DNA from: Prolixibacteraceae bacterium
GTDB taxonomy: Bacteria > Bacteroidota > Bacteroidia > Bacteroidales > Prolixibacteraceae
Direction: 5' to 3'
Assembly (NCBI GenBank): GCA_023229575.1
Contig: JALNYZ010000024.1
Coordinates: 1 to 58,553 of the forward strand
DNA length: 58,553 nt
Shown: positions 1 through 7,587 of the stretch, in pieces
Layout of the letters: each line of letters opens with the position of its first letter
Position numbering within the stretch: the first letter of the stretch is position 1
Made by a program: the position numbers and the translations under genes
Notes under the pieces: generated by a model
Database searches by the model: none
Seen by the model: the letters and a program-made list of their open reading frames with translations, nothing else
What the model was told of the DNA's origin: nothing

Positions 1-2
1 AC

Positions 3-53
3 GATCTGGGTCTGTTTTGTTTGGCATTAAATTACGACAAGTTGAACAACTAA
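3..53 (+). CDS. C-terminal tail of a gene entering from the left edge
   Basis: The third frame is open from the window edge and ends at TAA 51-53, giving DLGLFCLALNYDKLNN. The short hydrophobic tail resembles the ends of transposases or of intron-encoded proteins, but sixteen residues do not decide this. The stop lies just before a structure that looks like the 3' end of a group II intron, so an intron-encoded protein or another mobile-element protein is the simplest guess. It may also be a chance open frame. Confidence 0.3.
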   Translation, partial: DLGLFCLALNYDKLNN

Positions 54-128
54 TGAAAACCGCCGCGGTACGAAAGTATGCCAGGTGGTGTGGGAGGACA
101 GCGGTGTGAGCCGCTTCCTACCCGATTT
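54..128 (+). mobile_element. possible group II intron 3' end (domains V and VI)
   Basis: Positions 57-90 fold into a hairpin of about 34 nt with a GAAA tetraloop: a lower helix CCGCC/GGTGG and an upper helix GGTAC-GAAA-GTATGCC. This is the size and tetraloop type of a domain V. It is followed by GTGTGGGAGG, a second hairpin (AGCGG tgtgag CCGCT) and CCTACCCGAT, which resembles the domain VI and 3' junction of bacterial group II introns. The rest of the intron would lie left of the window. The call comes from remembered structure, not from a covariance search. Confidence 0.45.
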
Positions 129-190
129 AGCCCCGGGTGGAGTGAAACGGAACCCGGGGTTGGGAATGCATGGCGTCCACCGTCCGCGGT
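124..190 (-). repeat. GC-rich palindromic intergenic repeat, copy 1 (inverted orientation)
   Basis: The stretch contains the palindrome CCCCGGGT (131-138) / ACCCGGGG (152-159) and ends in CCGTCCGCGGT. Read on the minus strand it matches the two copies at 37554-37735 and 37798-37972: all share CCGCGGACGG, then CCCCAACCC(G)GGG, a roughly 20-nt loop, and the closing CCCCGGG arm. It lies directly downstream of the putative intron 3' end, and no gene is visible between it and the hydrolase at 293. Confidence 0.7.
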
Positions 191-292
191 AGACAATAGA
201 AAAATCAGGACGACTTTTTTCGGACGGAACGGCTGGATTTTGGAAGAAGAAGATTAGGTAATTTATTAGAAGTTCGATTTAAAATAAATAAA

Positions 293-1690
293 ATGAAAAA
301 CATTGCAGTATTATTGGTTTTGGTAATATCCGTACTTGGTTCATACGGGCAAGAGATTACAGGTCAATGGAATGGGGCATTGAAGGTGCAGGGGATGCAG
401 CTGAGGATCGTCTTCAACATCACCGGCAATGACAAACGCTACATTTCGACTATGGACAGTCCGGATCAGGGAGCCAAGGGCATTCCGGTTACGACCACCA
501 CTTTTGTAGATTCAAAATTGAAGTTGGAGATGCCCAACCTGAGAATTGAATACAGTGGCGAATTGAAGGAGAATACGATTACTGGAACCTTCAAACAAAA
601 TGGAATGGAGTTTCCTTTGAATTTGTCGAAGGAAAAGATCGAAAAGCAGGTTGTAAAAAGGTCCCAAAACCCCGTTCAGACTTATCCCTACTATTCTGAA
701 GAGGTTACTTTCCCGAACGGCAAAGCAGGTATCACCTTAGCCGGGACCTTAACCATGCCAACGAAAGAGGGGAAATATCCTGCTGTTATCCTGATTACCG
801 GTAGCGGGCCTCAAAACCGGGACGAAGAGCTGATGGGGCACAAGCCCTTTTTGGTGCTTTCCGATTACCTGACCCGGCAAGGTATTGCCGTACTGAGATA
901 CGATGACAGGGGAGTGGGCCAATCGAAAGGGGAGTTTAAAAATGCAACTACAGTGGATTTTGCTTCGGATGTTGAGAGTGCAATTGCCTTTCTGAATATA
1001 AGGGGTGAGATCCTTCCCAAAAAGATCGGTCTCGTTGGCCACAGCGAAGGCGGGATCATCGCACCCATGGTGGCAGCCCGGACCAAAGAGGTGAATTTTA
1101 TCGTTTTACTTGCCGGCACCGGCATTCGTGGCGATAAATTGTTGTTGCTTCAGCAGGAGCTGGTTGCATCGGCAGCAGGATTGTCTCAGGAGAAAATCTC
1201 AAAATCCAAAGAGATTAACAGTCTGGTCTTTGACATGATACTCAAATCCAATGATTCTCCTGCCCTTAAAGATGACTTGAAGGCCCTTCTCTCAGAGCAC
1301 TTAAAGAATACCCCGGATAATGGAAAACCTGAGGGAATGAAAGATGAGGATTTCCTTTCATTGCAGCTAAACCAGATAACCAGTCCGTGGATGCTTTACT
1401 TTATAAAATATGATCCGGCACCAGCATTGGAAAAGGTGAAATGCCCGGTTTTGGCAGTTAACGGAGATAAGGATTTACAGGTTCCCTCCAAAGTCAACCT
1501 GCCGGCCATCGAAAAGGCATTGAAAAAGGGAGGCAATCAGCAGGTAACCACCAAAGAATTTCCCGGATTAAACCATCTTTTCCAGGAGTGCAAAACAGGT
1601 TCACCGACTGAATATGCTGAGATCGACCAGACCTTTTCGCCCGTAGCCCTTGATTTCATCGCCAAATGGATATTGTTGAAGACGAAATAA
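293..1690 (+). CDS. secreted alpha/beta hydrolase (serine aminopeptidase S33-like)
   Basis: A 465-residue protein with a signal peptide (hydrophobic residues 4-18, ending SYGQ). Residues 20-120 form a beta-rich N-terminal domain common in Bacteroidota members of this family. The hydrolase domain follows: an RYDDRGVGQS oxyanion-type segment, nucleophile elbow GHSEGG with Ser251, acid Asp394 in NGDKDLQVP and His428 in GLNHLF. These complete a catalytic triad. It probably hydrolyses an ester or peptide in the periplasm; the substrate cannot be told. It stands alone, with 173 bp before the next gene. Confidence 0.88.
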   Translation: MKNIAVLLVLVISVLGSYGQEITGQWNGALKVQGMQLRIVFNITGNDKRYISTMDSPDQGAKGIPVTTTTFVDSKLKLEMPNLRIEYSGELKENTITGTFKQNGMEFPLNLSKEKIEKQVVKRSQNPVQTYPYYSEEVTFPNGKAGITLAGTLTMPTKEGKYPAVILITGSGPQNRDEELMGHKPFLVLSDYLTRQGIAVLRYDDRGVGQSKGEFKNATTVDFASDVESAIAFLNIRGEILPKKIGLVGHSEGGIIAPMVAARTKEVNFIVLLAGTGIRGDKLLLLQQELVASAAGLSQEKISKSKEINSLVFDMILKSNDSPALKDDLKALLSEHLKNTPDNGKPEGMKDEDFLSLQLNQITSPWMLYFIKYDPAPALEKVKCPVLAVNGDKDLQVPSKVNLPAIEKALKKGGNQQVTTKEFPGLNHLFQECKTGSPTEYAEIDQTFSPVALDFIAKWILLKTK

Positions 1691-1727
1691 TAATGTGAAA
1701 ATTGGGAAATGTGGAAATTGGATAATT
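1691..1727 (+). repeat. AT-rich direct-repeat tract abutting a stop codon
   Basis: Right after the hydrolase stop come two related units, AATGTGAAAATTGGG and AAATGTGGAAATTGG. The same words, on the other strand, make up the 24-bp tandem repeat at 37948-37995. No second inverted arm was found before the next gene, so this is either a solo arm or a decayed element. No other feature was seen in the 1728-1863 gap. Confidence 0.5.
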
Positions 1728-1863
1728 GAAGTGGGACAGATTAGTACATCTTTAACAGTTTAAATGAAAATCAGAAACCATTTCCATTAAATATTTTGGT
1801 CGTCCCAATGGTCATCACTGTCCTGAGAAAAAGATTGAAATAATTGTAAAAGATAGAAATAAA

Positions 1864-2499
1864 ATGAAAAGAACAAAAATCGTTCAGGAGCTGGTATTGA
1901 TCGTTCTGACCCTGCTTCCAATTCTTTACCTGGCAATCAATTGGAGCGCTTTGCCCGAGTCGATGCCGATCCATTTTGATGCACAAGGTAATCCCAACGG
2001 GTATGGCTCAAGAATGGTTTATGTGTTTATGCCAATCGGTTTATACTTTCTAATGCTGGTAATTCCAAAAATCGATCCCCGTAAAGCGAATTATGTCGTT
2101 TTTGAAGGAAGCTATTACCGGATCAGGCTGATCATGGCCATATTCATCGGACTGATTGATTCGATGATAATTTGGCAAGTTGTTAACAATACCAATGCCA
2201 TACACAAATTTTTGCCACTTACGATTTTCATCCTCTTAATGTTGATTGGCAACTACATGGGCAATTTCAGGCCTAACTATTTTGTGGGGATCAAAGTTCC
2301 CTGGACGCTCAACAGCGACGAAGTATGGGTCCGTACCCACAAGTTGGCCGGAAAGCTATGGTTCTGGGGCAGTTTGGCTGGGATGGCGCTCTATTTCGTT
2401 GTACCAAAGCCGGAGTGGGTCTTTGTTCCCCTGGTGGTCATTTTGGTGGCCGTGCCAATTGTTTATTCTTATGTGATTTACCGGAAATTGGGGAAATAG
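1864..2499 (+). CDS. SdpI/DUF1648-family membrane protein
   Basis: A 211-residue integral membrane protein with about six hydrophobic segments. The N-terminal part carries the DUF1648 signature (LPESMPIHFDAQGNPNGYGS, residues 29-48). The C-terminal half has the SdpI/YhfL signature NYFVGIKVPWTL followed by WVRTHKLAGKLW. SdpI of Bacillus is the immunity protein against the SdpC toxin; most relatives elsewhere have no assigned role. There is no sdpC-like partner here, so immunity is not implied. The gene is preceded by an AT-rich stretch and has no close neighbour on its strand. Confidence 0.85.
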   Translation: MKRTKIVQELVLIVLTLLPILYLAINWSALPESMPIHFDAQGNPNGYGSRMVYVFMPIGLYFLMLVIPKIDPRKANYVVFEGSYYRIRLIMAIFIGLIDSMIIWQVVNNTNAIHKFLPLTIFILLMLIGNYMGNFRPNYFVGIKVPWTLNSDEVWVRTHKLAGKLWFWGSLAGMALYFVVPKPEWVFVPLVVILVAVPIVYSYVIYRKLGK

Positions 2500-2613
2500 T
2501 GCTGATTTTTATAACGTTGTGGATATTTTAGTATACCTTACGTTTGAGAGTAGGAGAATCCCGTAGGCCCAACTTTAATTTCAAACGCAATTCTGCAACT
2601 ATCCATATTTTTT

Positions 2614-2621
2614 TATCTTTG
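2614..2621 (+). promoter_or_regulatory. candidate -7 box (TATCTTTG) for the amino-acid permease
   Basis: TATCTTTG matches the Bacteroidota -7 consensus TAnnTTTG and lies 78 nt before the permease ATG. No clear TTG/TTTG -33 element is seen at the expected distance, so the assignment rests on the -7 box alone. Confidence 0.45.
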
Positions 2622-2699
2622 TGGATAGTACCCTCGCTGCAATTTCTATTGTGGCGGAATAGGGGAGTGTATTTGTTAAGCTCCAATTAAACCAGACGC

Positions 2700-4169
2700 A
2701 TGAACCAACTATTTAGAAGAAAATCGGTAACCGTTCTTTTGGCTGAGGCACAAACGGATGAACATAAATTTAACCGCGCCCTCACCGCCAGGAACCTGAT
2801 CACCCTGGGAATCGGAGCCATCATCGGAACCGGTATTTTTGTTTTAACCGGCACAGCAGCAGCCAATTATGCCGGACCTTCCATCATGCTCTCTTTTATC
2901 TTTTCGGCTTTGGGATGCGTTTTTGCCGGATTGTGTTATGCCGAATTTGCCTCAATGATACCGATTGCTGGTAGTGCTTATACGTACGCTTATGCTACGC
3001 TGGGCGAGTTTTTGGCCTGGATCATCGGCTGGGATTTGATCCTGGAGTATCTTTTCGCCTCATCTACGGTTGCAGTTGGATGGTCAGGCTATTTCGTAAG
3101 TTTCCTGAAGGATTTCAATATCATCATACCCCATGCGCTATGCTCTGCCCCTTTTAACCACATAGCTGGTCAGGGCTGGGAGAAGACCGGTAGCATCCTG
3201 AATTTTCCGGCTGTCGCCCTGGTGATGCTGATTACGGCACTTCTGGTCATTGGTATCCGCGAATCGAGCAAGTTCAACAACTTGATTGTCATCATCAAAC
3301 TGACGGTTATTCTCCTTTTCATAGGTTTTGGCATGTCGTATATCAATGTCGACAACTGGACTCCTTTTATCCCTGAAAACACCGGTAAACTTGGTTCATT
3401 TGGCATCTCGGGAATCTTCACCGGTGCCGCTGTCATCTTCTTTGCCTACATTGGGTTTGATGCCCTTTCTACTGCCGCACAAGAGACCAAAAATCCGGCA
3501 CGCGACATGCCTATAGGAATTCTCTGGTCGCTTGTCATCTGTACGGTGCTCTATGTTGCTGTCGCTGCTGTCCTTACCGGGATGGTCAACTACAAGGACC
3601 TGAACGTTTCTGCCCCCATTGCCCTGGCGATCGACAGCGCCGGGGATTCGCTTGTTTGGCTGCGTCCGTTTATTAAAGTCGGCGCATTGGCCGGATTGAG
3701 TTCTGTCGTGTTGGTTATGCTGATGGCCCAGCCACGTATTTTCTACACCATGGCCAAAGACGGACTGCTACCCCCGGCATTCACGGTAGTGCACAGCAAA
3801 TTTAAAACGCCTTATATTACAACCATTGTTACCGGTACTATTGCTGCGCTGATAGCCGGTCTTTTCCCCATCGCGGTGCTTGGTGAACTGGTCTCAATTG
3901 GTACACTTCTTGCGTTTGTCATTGTTTGCGCTGGAATTATCATCTTGCGCAAAACCGACCCGGATGCTGTAAGACCATTTCGTACTCCATTTGTTCCCTG
4001 GTTTCCTGTTCTGGGTATGCTTATTTGTTTGGCACAAATGGCTGCACTCCCTTTCGATACCTGGATGCGACTGATTATCTGGATGGCATTGGGCATGATT
4101 ATCTATTTTCTTTATGGAAAAAGAAGGAGCAAAGTTTTTATCAATGAATCAAATCAAGAAGGAAAATGA
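2700..4169 (+). CDS. APC-superfamily amino-acid permease
   Basis: A 489-residue inner-membrane transporter with 12 to 13 hydrophobic segments. The N-terminal TM1 motif GIGAIIGTGIFVLTG (residues 36-50) is the substrate-binding unwound helix typical of amino-acid/polyamine/organocation carriers. AGSAYTYAY, WDLILEY and FFAYIGFDALSTAAQETKNP place it in the cationic amino-acid transporter/YfnA branch. The substrate cannot be read from sequence alone. Its stop overlaps the start of the following lipoprotein gene by 4 bp (ATGA), which suggests translational coupling. Confidence 0.92.
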   Translation: MNQLFRRKSVTVLLAEAQTDEHKFNRALTARNLITLGIGAIIGTGIFVLTGTAAANYAGPSIMLSFIFSALGCVFAGLCYAEFASMIPIAGSAYTYAYATLGEFLAWIIGWDLILEYLFASSTVAVGWSGYFVSFLKDFNIIIPHALCSAPFNHIAGQGWEKTGSILNFPAVALVMLITALLVIGIRESSKFNNLIVIIKLTVILLFIGFGMSYINVDNWTPFIPENTGKLGSFGISGIFTGAAVIFFAYIGFDALSTAAQETKNPARDMPIGILWSLVICTVLYVAVAAVLTGMVNYKDLNVSAPIALAIDSAGDSLVWLRPFIKVGALAGLSSVVLVMLMAQPRIFYTMAKDGLLPPAFTVVHSKFKTPYITTIVTGTIAALIAGLFPIAVLGELVSIGTLLAFVIVCAGIIILRKTDPDAVRPFRTPFVPWFPVLGMLICLAQMAALPFDTWMRLIIWMALGMIIYFLYGKRRSKVFINESNQEGK

Positions 4170-4621
4170 AGAACTTATTGAAATGGATAATGCCTGTTTT
4201 ACTCGTGCTCTTCGTTGTCTCGTGTAAAAAGGGCGGCACAACCGATGTCCCTCCTGTCGTTGTTCCGGATACGACAAAACCAACCATTAGCATTGTGGAT
4301 CCTACCGCGAACAAGATCATCACATTGGGAACGGCGATGCACCTTCAAATGGATTTGAGCGACAATGTTGAGCTAAAATCGTATAAAGTCACCATCGCAA
4401 AGAGTTTAAAAGGGGTTACCACTTCAGATTGGGCCTATTCCAACACATGGGCCATTCCTGCAGGGAAAAAGGCGCTGGCAGTTAACCACAACGAAATATT
4501 GGTGCCATTAACCTTTACCGGTAATCAGGTGACGCTGGGGAATTACGATGTGCTGATAACTTGTGAAGATCTTGCCGGCAACAGTGCTACGGCTACGTCA
4601 GTCGTTGTGTTCTCTAAGTAG
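4166..4621 (+). CDS. lipoprotein with an Ig-like DUF4625-type domain
   Basis: A 151-residue protein with an N-terminal hydrophobic segment ending VVSCKK, so Cys14 or so is the likely lipid-modified residue. After a Thr/Pro-rich spacer, residues 36-150 form one beta-sandwich-like domain with PTISIVDPTANK, DLSDNVELKSYKVTI and DLAGNSATATS, the pattern of DUF4625 and other Ig-like Bacteroidota surface domains. It overlaps the permease by 4 bp. The pairing of a permease with a small surface lipoprotein is unusual and its meaning is unknown. The stop codon TAG directly abuts inverted-repeat element C. Confidence 0.75.
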   Translation: MKNLLKWIMPVLLVLFVVSCKKGGTTDVPPVVVPDTTKPTISIVDPTANKIITLGTAMHLQMDLSDNVELKSYKVTIAKSLKGVTTSDWAYSNTWAIPAGKKALAVNHNEILVPLTFTGNQVTLGNYDVLITCEDLAGNSATATSVVVFSK

Positions 4622-4754
4622 AAGGATAAAGGATAAAGTAAAAAGGATAAAGTGAGATTTGTGGGGAGATAGATCTTTAATGTCTTGATTTACAACGCTT
4701 CAATCAAGATCGCGGCGTTTTTACTTTATCCTTTTTACTTTATCCTTTATCCTT
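4622..4754. repeat. inverted-repeat element C (7-bp-period arms)
   Basis: Perfect 32-bp inverted arms at 4622-4653 and 4723-4754. Each arm is built of 7-bp units: AGGATAA, AGGATAA, AGTAAAA, AGGATAA, AGT. The left arm starts one base after the TAG stop of the lipoprotein gene, and the right arm contains the TAA stop of cca, which reads toward it. The 69-bp centre contains a smaller hairpin (CTTGATT/AATCAAG). It can act as a two-way terminator between convergent genes, but its repeat-built arms match the class described for 12771-12887, 23812-23904 and 39315-39880. Confidence 0.85.
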
Positions 4755-6189
4755 TTCCCTTCACCGCTTCCAGCCCCAACTCCTTTCCCTTTTTCATCAT
4801 GAACAGGTGGGCTTCTTCAAAATTGTTACTGATTTCGCCATCAAGTATAGCCTCTTTGATGGCAGATTTAATTAATCCAATCTCTTTACAAGGCTGCAGT
4901 CCAAATGTTTCCATGATTAATTCACCTGTTACAGGAGGTTGAAAATTGCGTACCGCATCCTTCTCCTCAATCTCTTTGAGTTTTTCTCTAACCAGTTGAA
5001 AATTGGCCAGGAAGCGGGTAACTTTCTCCTCGTTTTTAGAGGTGATATCGGCTTCACAAAGGGTCATCAGGTCGTCGATGTCATCGCCGGCATCAAACAG
5101 CAGTCGTCTTACGGCCGAATCGGTCACCTCCTCTTCCGACAAGACAATGGGCCGCATGTGCAGCAAGACCATCTTTTGCACAAACTTCATCTTCTCGTTG
5201 AGCGGTAATCTCAGACGGTCGAACAGTTTTGGCACCATCTTTTCCCCAACGAAATTGTGGGCATGAAAAGTCCAGCCCAGCGCTGGCGAAAACCTTTTGG
5301 TGACAGGTTTGGCCACATCGTGCAGCAGTGCCGACCAGCGAAGCCAGAGGTTGTCAGTGTTTACGCAAATCCGGTCGAGAACTTCAAGCGTATGGTAGAA
5401 ATTGTCCTTGTGGTATATCCCGTTGATGCTCTCCCTGCCTTTCAGGTTTTGGATCTCAGGAAGAATAATTTTCAACAATCCACTCACTTCAAGTAATTTA
5501 AAGCCAATAGAAGGTTTGTCAGAGAGGATAATCTTATTTAGCTCCTCTGAAATCCGCTCTTTCGAAACAATATTGATTCTGTCGGCCTGTTTGGTGATGG
5601 CCGAAAAGGTCCCTCCCTCAATTCTGAAGTTGAGTTGGGAAGCAAAACGTATGGCACGCATCATGCGCAACGGATCATCGGAAAAAGTGATGTCGGGATC
5701 CAGTGGTGTACGGATCAGTTTTGCCTCCAGATCGCCCAGGCCGTTGAACGGGTCGACCAGATCCCCGTAGCGTTCCTTGTTAAGGGATATAGCCAGGGTA
5801 TTCATCGTAAAATCGCGCCTGTTCTGGTCGTCAACCAGGGTGCCATCTTCCACAATGGGCTTACGGCTATCCCGCCTGTATGACTCCTTTCGCGTTCCGA
5901 CAAATTCAAAATCAACCTCATTATCGCGAAACATGGCCGTTCCGAAATTTTTAAAGACAGTCACATTTAATTTTGGATGAATGGCAAAAGCCACTTTTTT
6001 TGCCAGGCCGATTCCACTACCTACCGTGACAATGTCGATATCGTAATGTTCTCTCTTTCGGTACATCAGCAGGTCCCTCACAAAGCCTCCGATTACATAG
6101 GTTTCCAGTCCTTCGGAATCAGATATTGATCCGATCAGTGCGAAGGTCGGGTGTTGAAGATGTTCCTTTAAATTGAGTGATGCTGACAT
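4747..6189 (-). CDS. cca: CCA tRNA nucleotidyltransferase with HD domain
   Basis: A 480-residue class II nucleotidyltransferase. The head has GGFVRD (residues 34-39) and the metal-binding DID (50-52), followed by RRDFTMN and the RFASQLNF neck. A C-terminal HD domain carries LHDVAKP (His290-Asp291). It adds or repairs the CCA end of tRNAs, consistent with the tRNA-Phe gene here lacking an encoded CCA. Poly(A) polymerase relatives share this layout, so the exact activity is inferred. The last codons and stop lie within inverted-repeat element C, so the C-terminus may have been altered by that element. It is 58 bp downstream of murF on the same strand. Confidence 0.9.
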   Translation of the reverse strand: MSASLNLKEHLQHPTFALIGSISDSEGLETYVIGGFVRDLLMYRKREHYDIDIVTVGSGIGLAKKVAFAIHPKLNVTVFKNFGTAMFRDNEVDFEFVGTRKESYRRDSRKPIVEDGTLVDDQNRRDFTMNTLAISLNKERYGDLVDPFNGLGDLEAKLIRTPLDPDITFSDDPLRMMRAIRFASQLNFRIEGGTFSAITKQADRINIVSKERISEELNKIILSDKPSIGFKLLEVSGLLKIILPEIQNLKGRESINGIYHKDNFYHTLEVLDRICVNTDNLWLRWSALLHDVAKPVTKRFSPALGWTFHAHNFVGEKMVPKLFDRLRLPLNEKMKFVQKMVLLHMRPIVLSEEEVTDSAVRRLLFDAGDDIDDLMTLCEADITSKNEEKVTRFLANFQLVREKLKEIEEKDAVRNFQPPVTGELIMETFGLQPCKEIGLIKSAIKEAILDGEISNNFEEAHLFMMKKGKELGLEAVKGKG

Positions 6190-6247
6190 GAATGATCTGT
6201 TGGTACAATAATTTGTGCAAAATTAATCAAATATAGGGAAGTGGGCT

Positions 6248-7540
6248 TTACAACTCCGGACGGATGGTTTCAAGTTTCATACCCCGTGAACCTTTGATCA
6301 AAAGAAGATAATCCGACAAGCAATGTTGCTGAAGGAAAAGCGCCAAGTCAGCCGACTGGTTGAAGTGTCGGAATTGTTCAGGGGTCTTGCATGCCAAATA
6401 GTTCGGGCCAACCAGATAAACCAAATCAAGTTTCAGCGTAGAAAGAAAATCAATGATCTTCTGGTGTTCCTCTTGCGATACGGCACCAAGCTCAAGCATA
6501 TCGCCCAAAATCACCCCTTTCTTTGGCGCAGCAATATGTACGAAGTTTTCCAGGGCAGCCCTGGTGCTGGATGGGTTGGCGTTGTATGCATCCATCAAAA
6601 TCCTGTTGCGCTCTGTTACCACCATCTGTGATCTGTTGTTGTCGGGTTTGTAGCTTTCGATAGCGTGGGCGATAACAGTTGGATCTACTCCGAAATAGTG
6701 TCCTATGGCAGTTGCTGAGAGGGCATTTTCGAGGTTGTAACTTCCAACAAGCTGTGTTTTAATGTAAAGCCAACCTTTTGGGAAAAGCGTCTTAAAGACA
6801 AGCATCGGATCCGCACTTACAGTCTCTCCTTCGAGGCCGTCAAATAGTCTGGATGTGGTATAACCAACTTTATTTACCTTTTCGGCTTTGCCTGATAAGT
6901 ATGGATTGGCATTGTTGATAAAGATAGTACCCCCTTTTTGTTCAAGATAACGGTATAACTCAGTTTTGGTTTGGATAACCCCTTCAAAAGAGCCAAACCC
7001 TTCGAGATGGGCTCTTCCGACATTGGTGATCAATCCATAATCGGGCAACGCAATCCTGCACAACTCCTCAATCTCCCCTGGATGGTTTGCGCCCATTTCA
7101 ACTACCGCAAATTCAGTTTCCGGTCTGAGGGAGAGCAGGGTTAATGGAACACCAATGTGGTTGTTGAGATTTCCTTTGGTGCTGATGAGATTATATTTTT
7201 TGGAAAGTACAACAGAAACCAACTCCTTGGTGGTAGTCTTTCCGTTGGTTCCGGTAATAGCAAGGATAGGAATGGCTAATTTTTGCCTGTGGAGACGGGC
7301 CAGCTTCTGAAGAGTGCTGAGCACATTTTCTACAAGAATGATCTTTTCATGAACGGCTAATTCGGCCTCGTCAACAACTGCATATGCGGCTCCGGCTTCA
7401 AGAGCGGAGAGCGCAAAGGCATTGCCATTAAAATTATCACCTTTCAATGCGAAAAATATGGAATCCTTCTCAATCCTGCGACTGTCAATCGTTACCACGG
7501 GATGGTTCAGGAACATCGGGTAAATTTCTTCTGGCGTCAT
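6248..7540 (-). CDS. murF: UDP-N-acetylmuramoyl-tripeptide--D-alanyl-D-alanine ligase
   Basis: MurF adds D-Ala-D-Ala to the UDP-MurNAc-tripeptide, the last cytoplasmic step of peptidoglycan precursor synthesis. The 430-residue protein has the Mur-ligase ATP loop TGTNGKTT (residues 96-103), the NHIGVPLTLL segment, EMGANHPGEI and the C-terminal DAYNANPSS. The open frame continues upstream to 7693, but that part overlaps the gldJ terminator and gldJ coding sequence; the ATG at 7540 gives the normal family N-terminus (MTPEEIY), so it was chosen. It lies between gldJ and cca on the same strand. Confidence 0.93.
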   Translation of the reverse strand: MTPEEIYPMFLNHPVVTIDSRRIEKDSIFFALKGDNFNGNAFALSALEAGAAYAVVDEAELAVHEKIILVENVLSTLQKLARLHRQKLAIPILAITGTNGKTTTKELVSVVLSKKYNLISTKGNLNNHIGVPLTLLSLRPETEFAVVEMGANHPGEIEELCRIALPDYGLITNVGRAHLEGFGSFEGVIQTKTELYRYLEQKGGTIFINNANPYLSGKAEKVNKVGYTTSRLFDGLEGETVSADPMLVFKTLFPKGWLYIKTQLVGSYNLENALSATAIGHYFGVDPTVIAHAIESYKPDNNRSQMVVTERNRILMDAYNANPSSTRAALENFVHIAAPKKGVILGDMLELGAVSQEEHQKIIDFLSTLKLDLVYLVGPNYLACKTPEQFRHFNQSADLALFLQQHCLSDYLLLIKGSRGMKLETIRPEL

Positions 7541-7552
7541 GTACAGGTTTAA

Positions 7553-7580
7553 AAAAACCTCATCCGAAGATGAGGTTTTT
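7553..7580 (-). terminator. UUCG-loop terminator after gldJ
   Basis: Read on the minus strand, a perfect 12-bp stem AAAAACCTCATC / GATGAGGTTTTT encloses a TTCG tetraloop and is followed by more T residues. It sits between the gldJ stop (7588) and the murF ATG (7540). It would end or reduce gldJ transcription before murF. Confidence 0.85.
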
Positions 7581-7587
7581 GTTACAT

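Noticed and set aside
4622..4754. CRISPR-like array
   Set aside because: Units are only 7 bp, contiguous and arranged as inverted arms without spacers; no cas gene is nearby.
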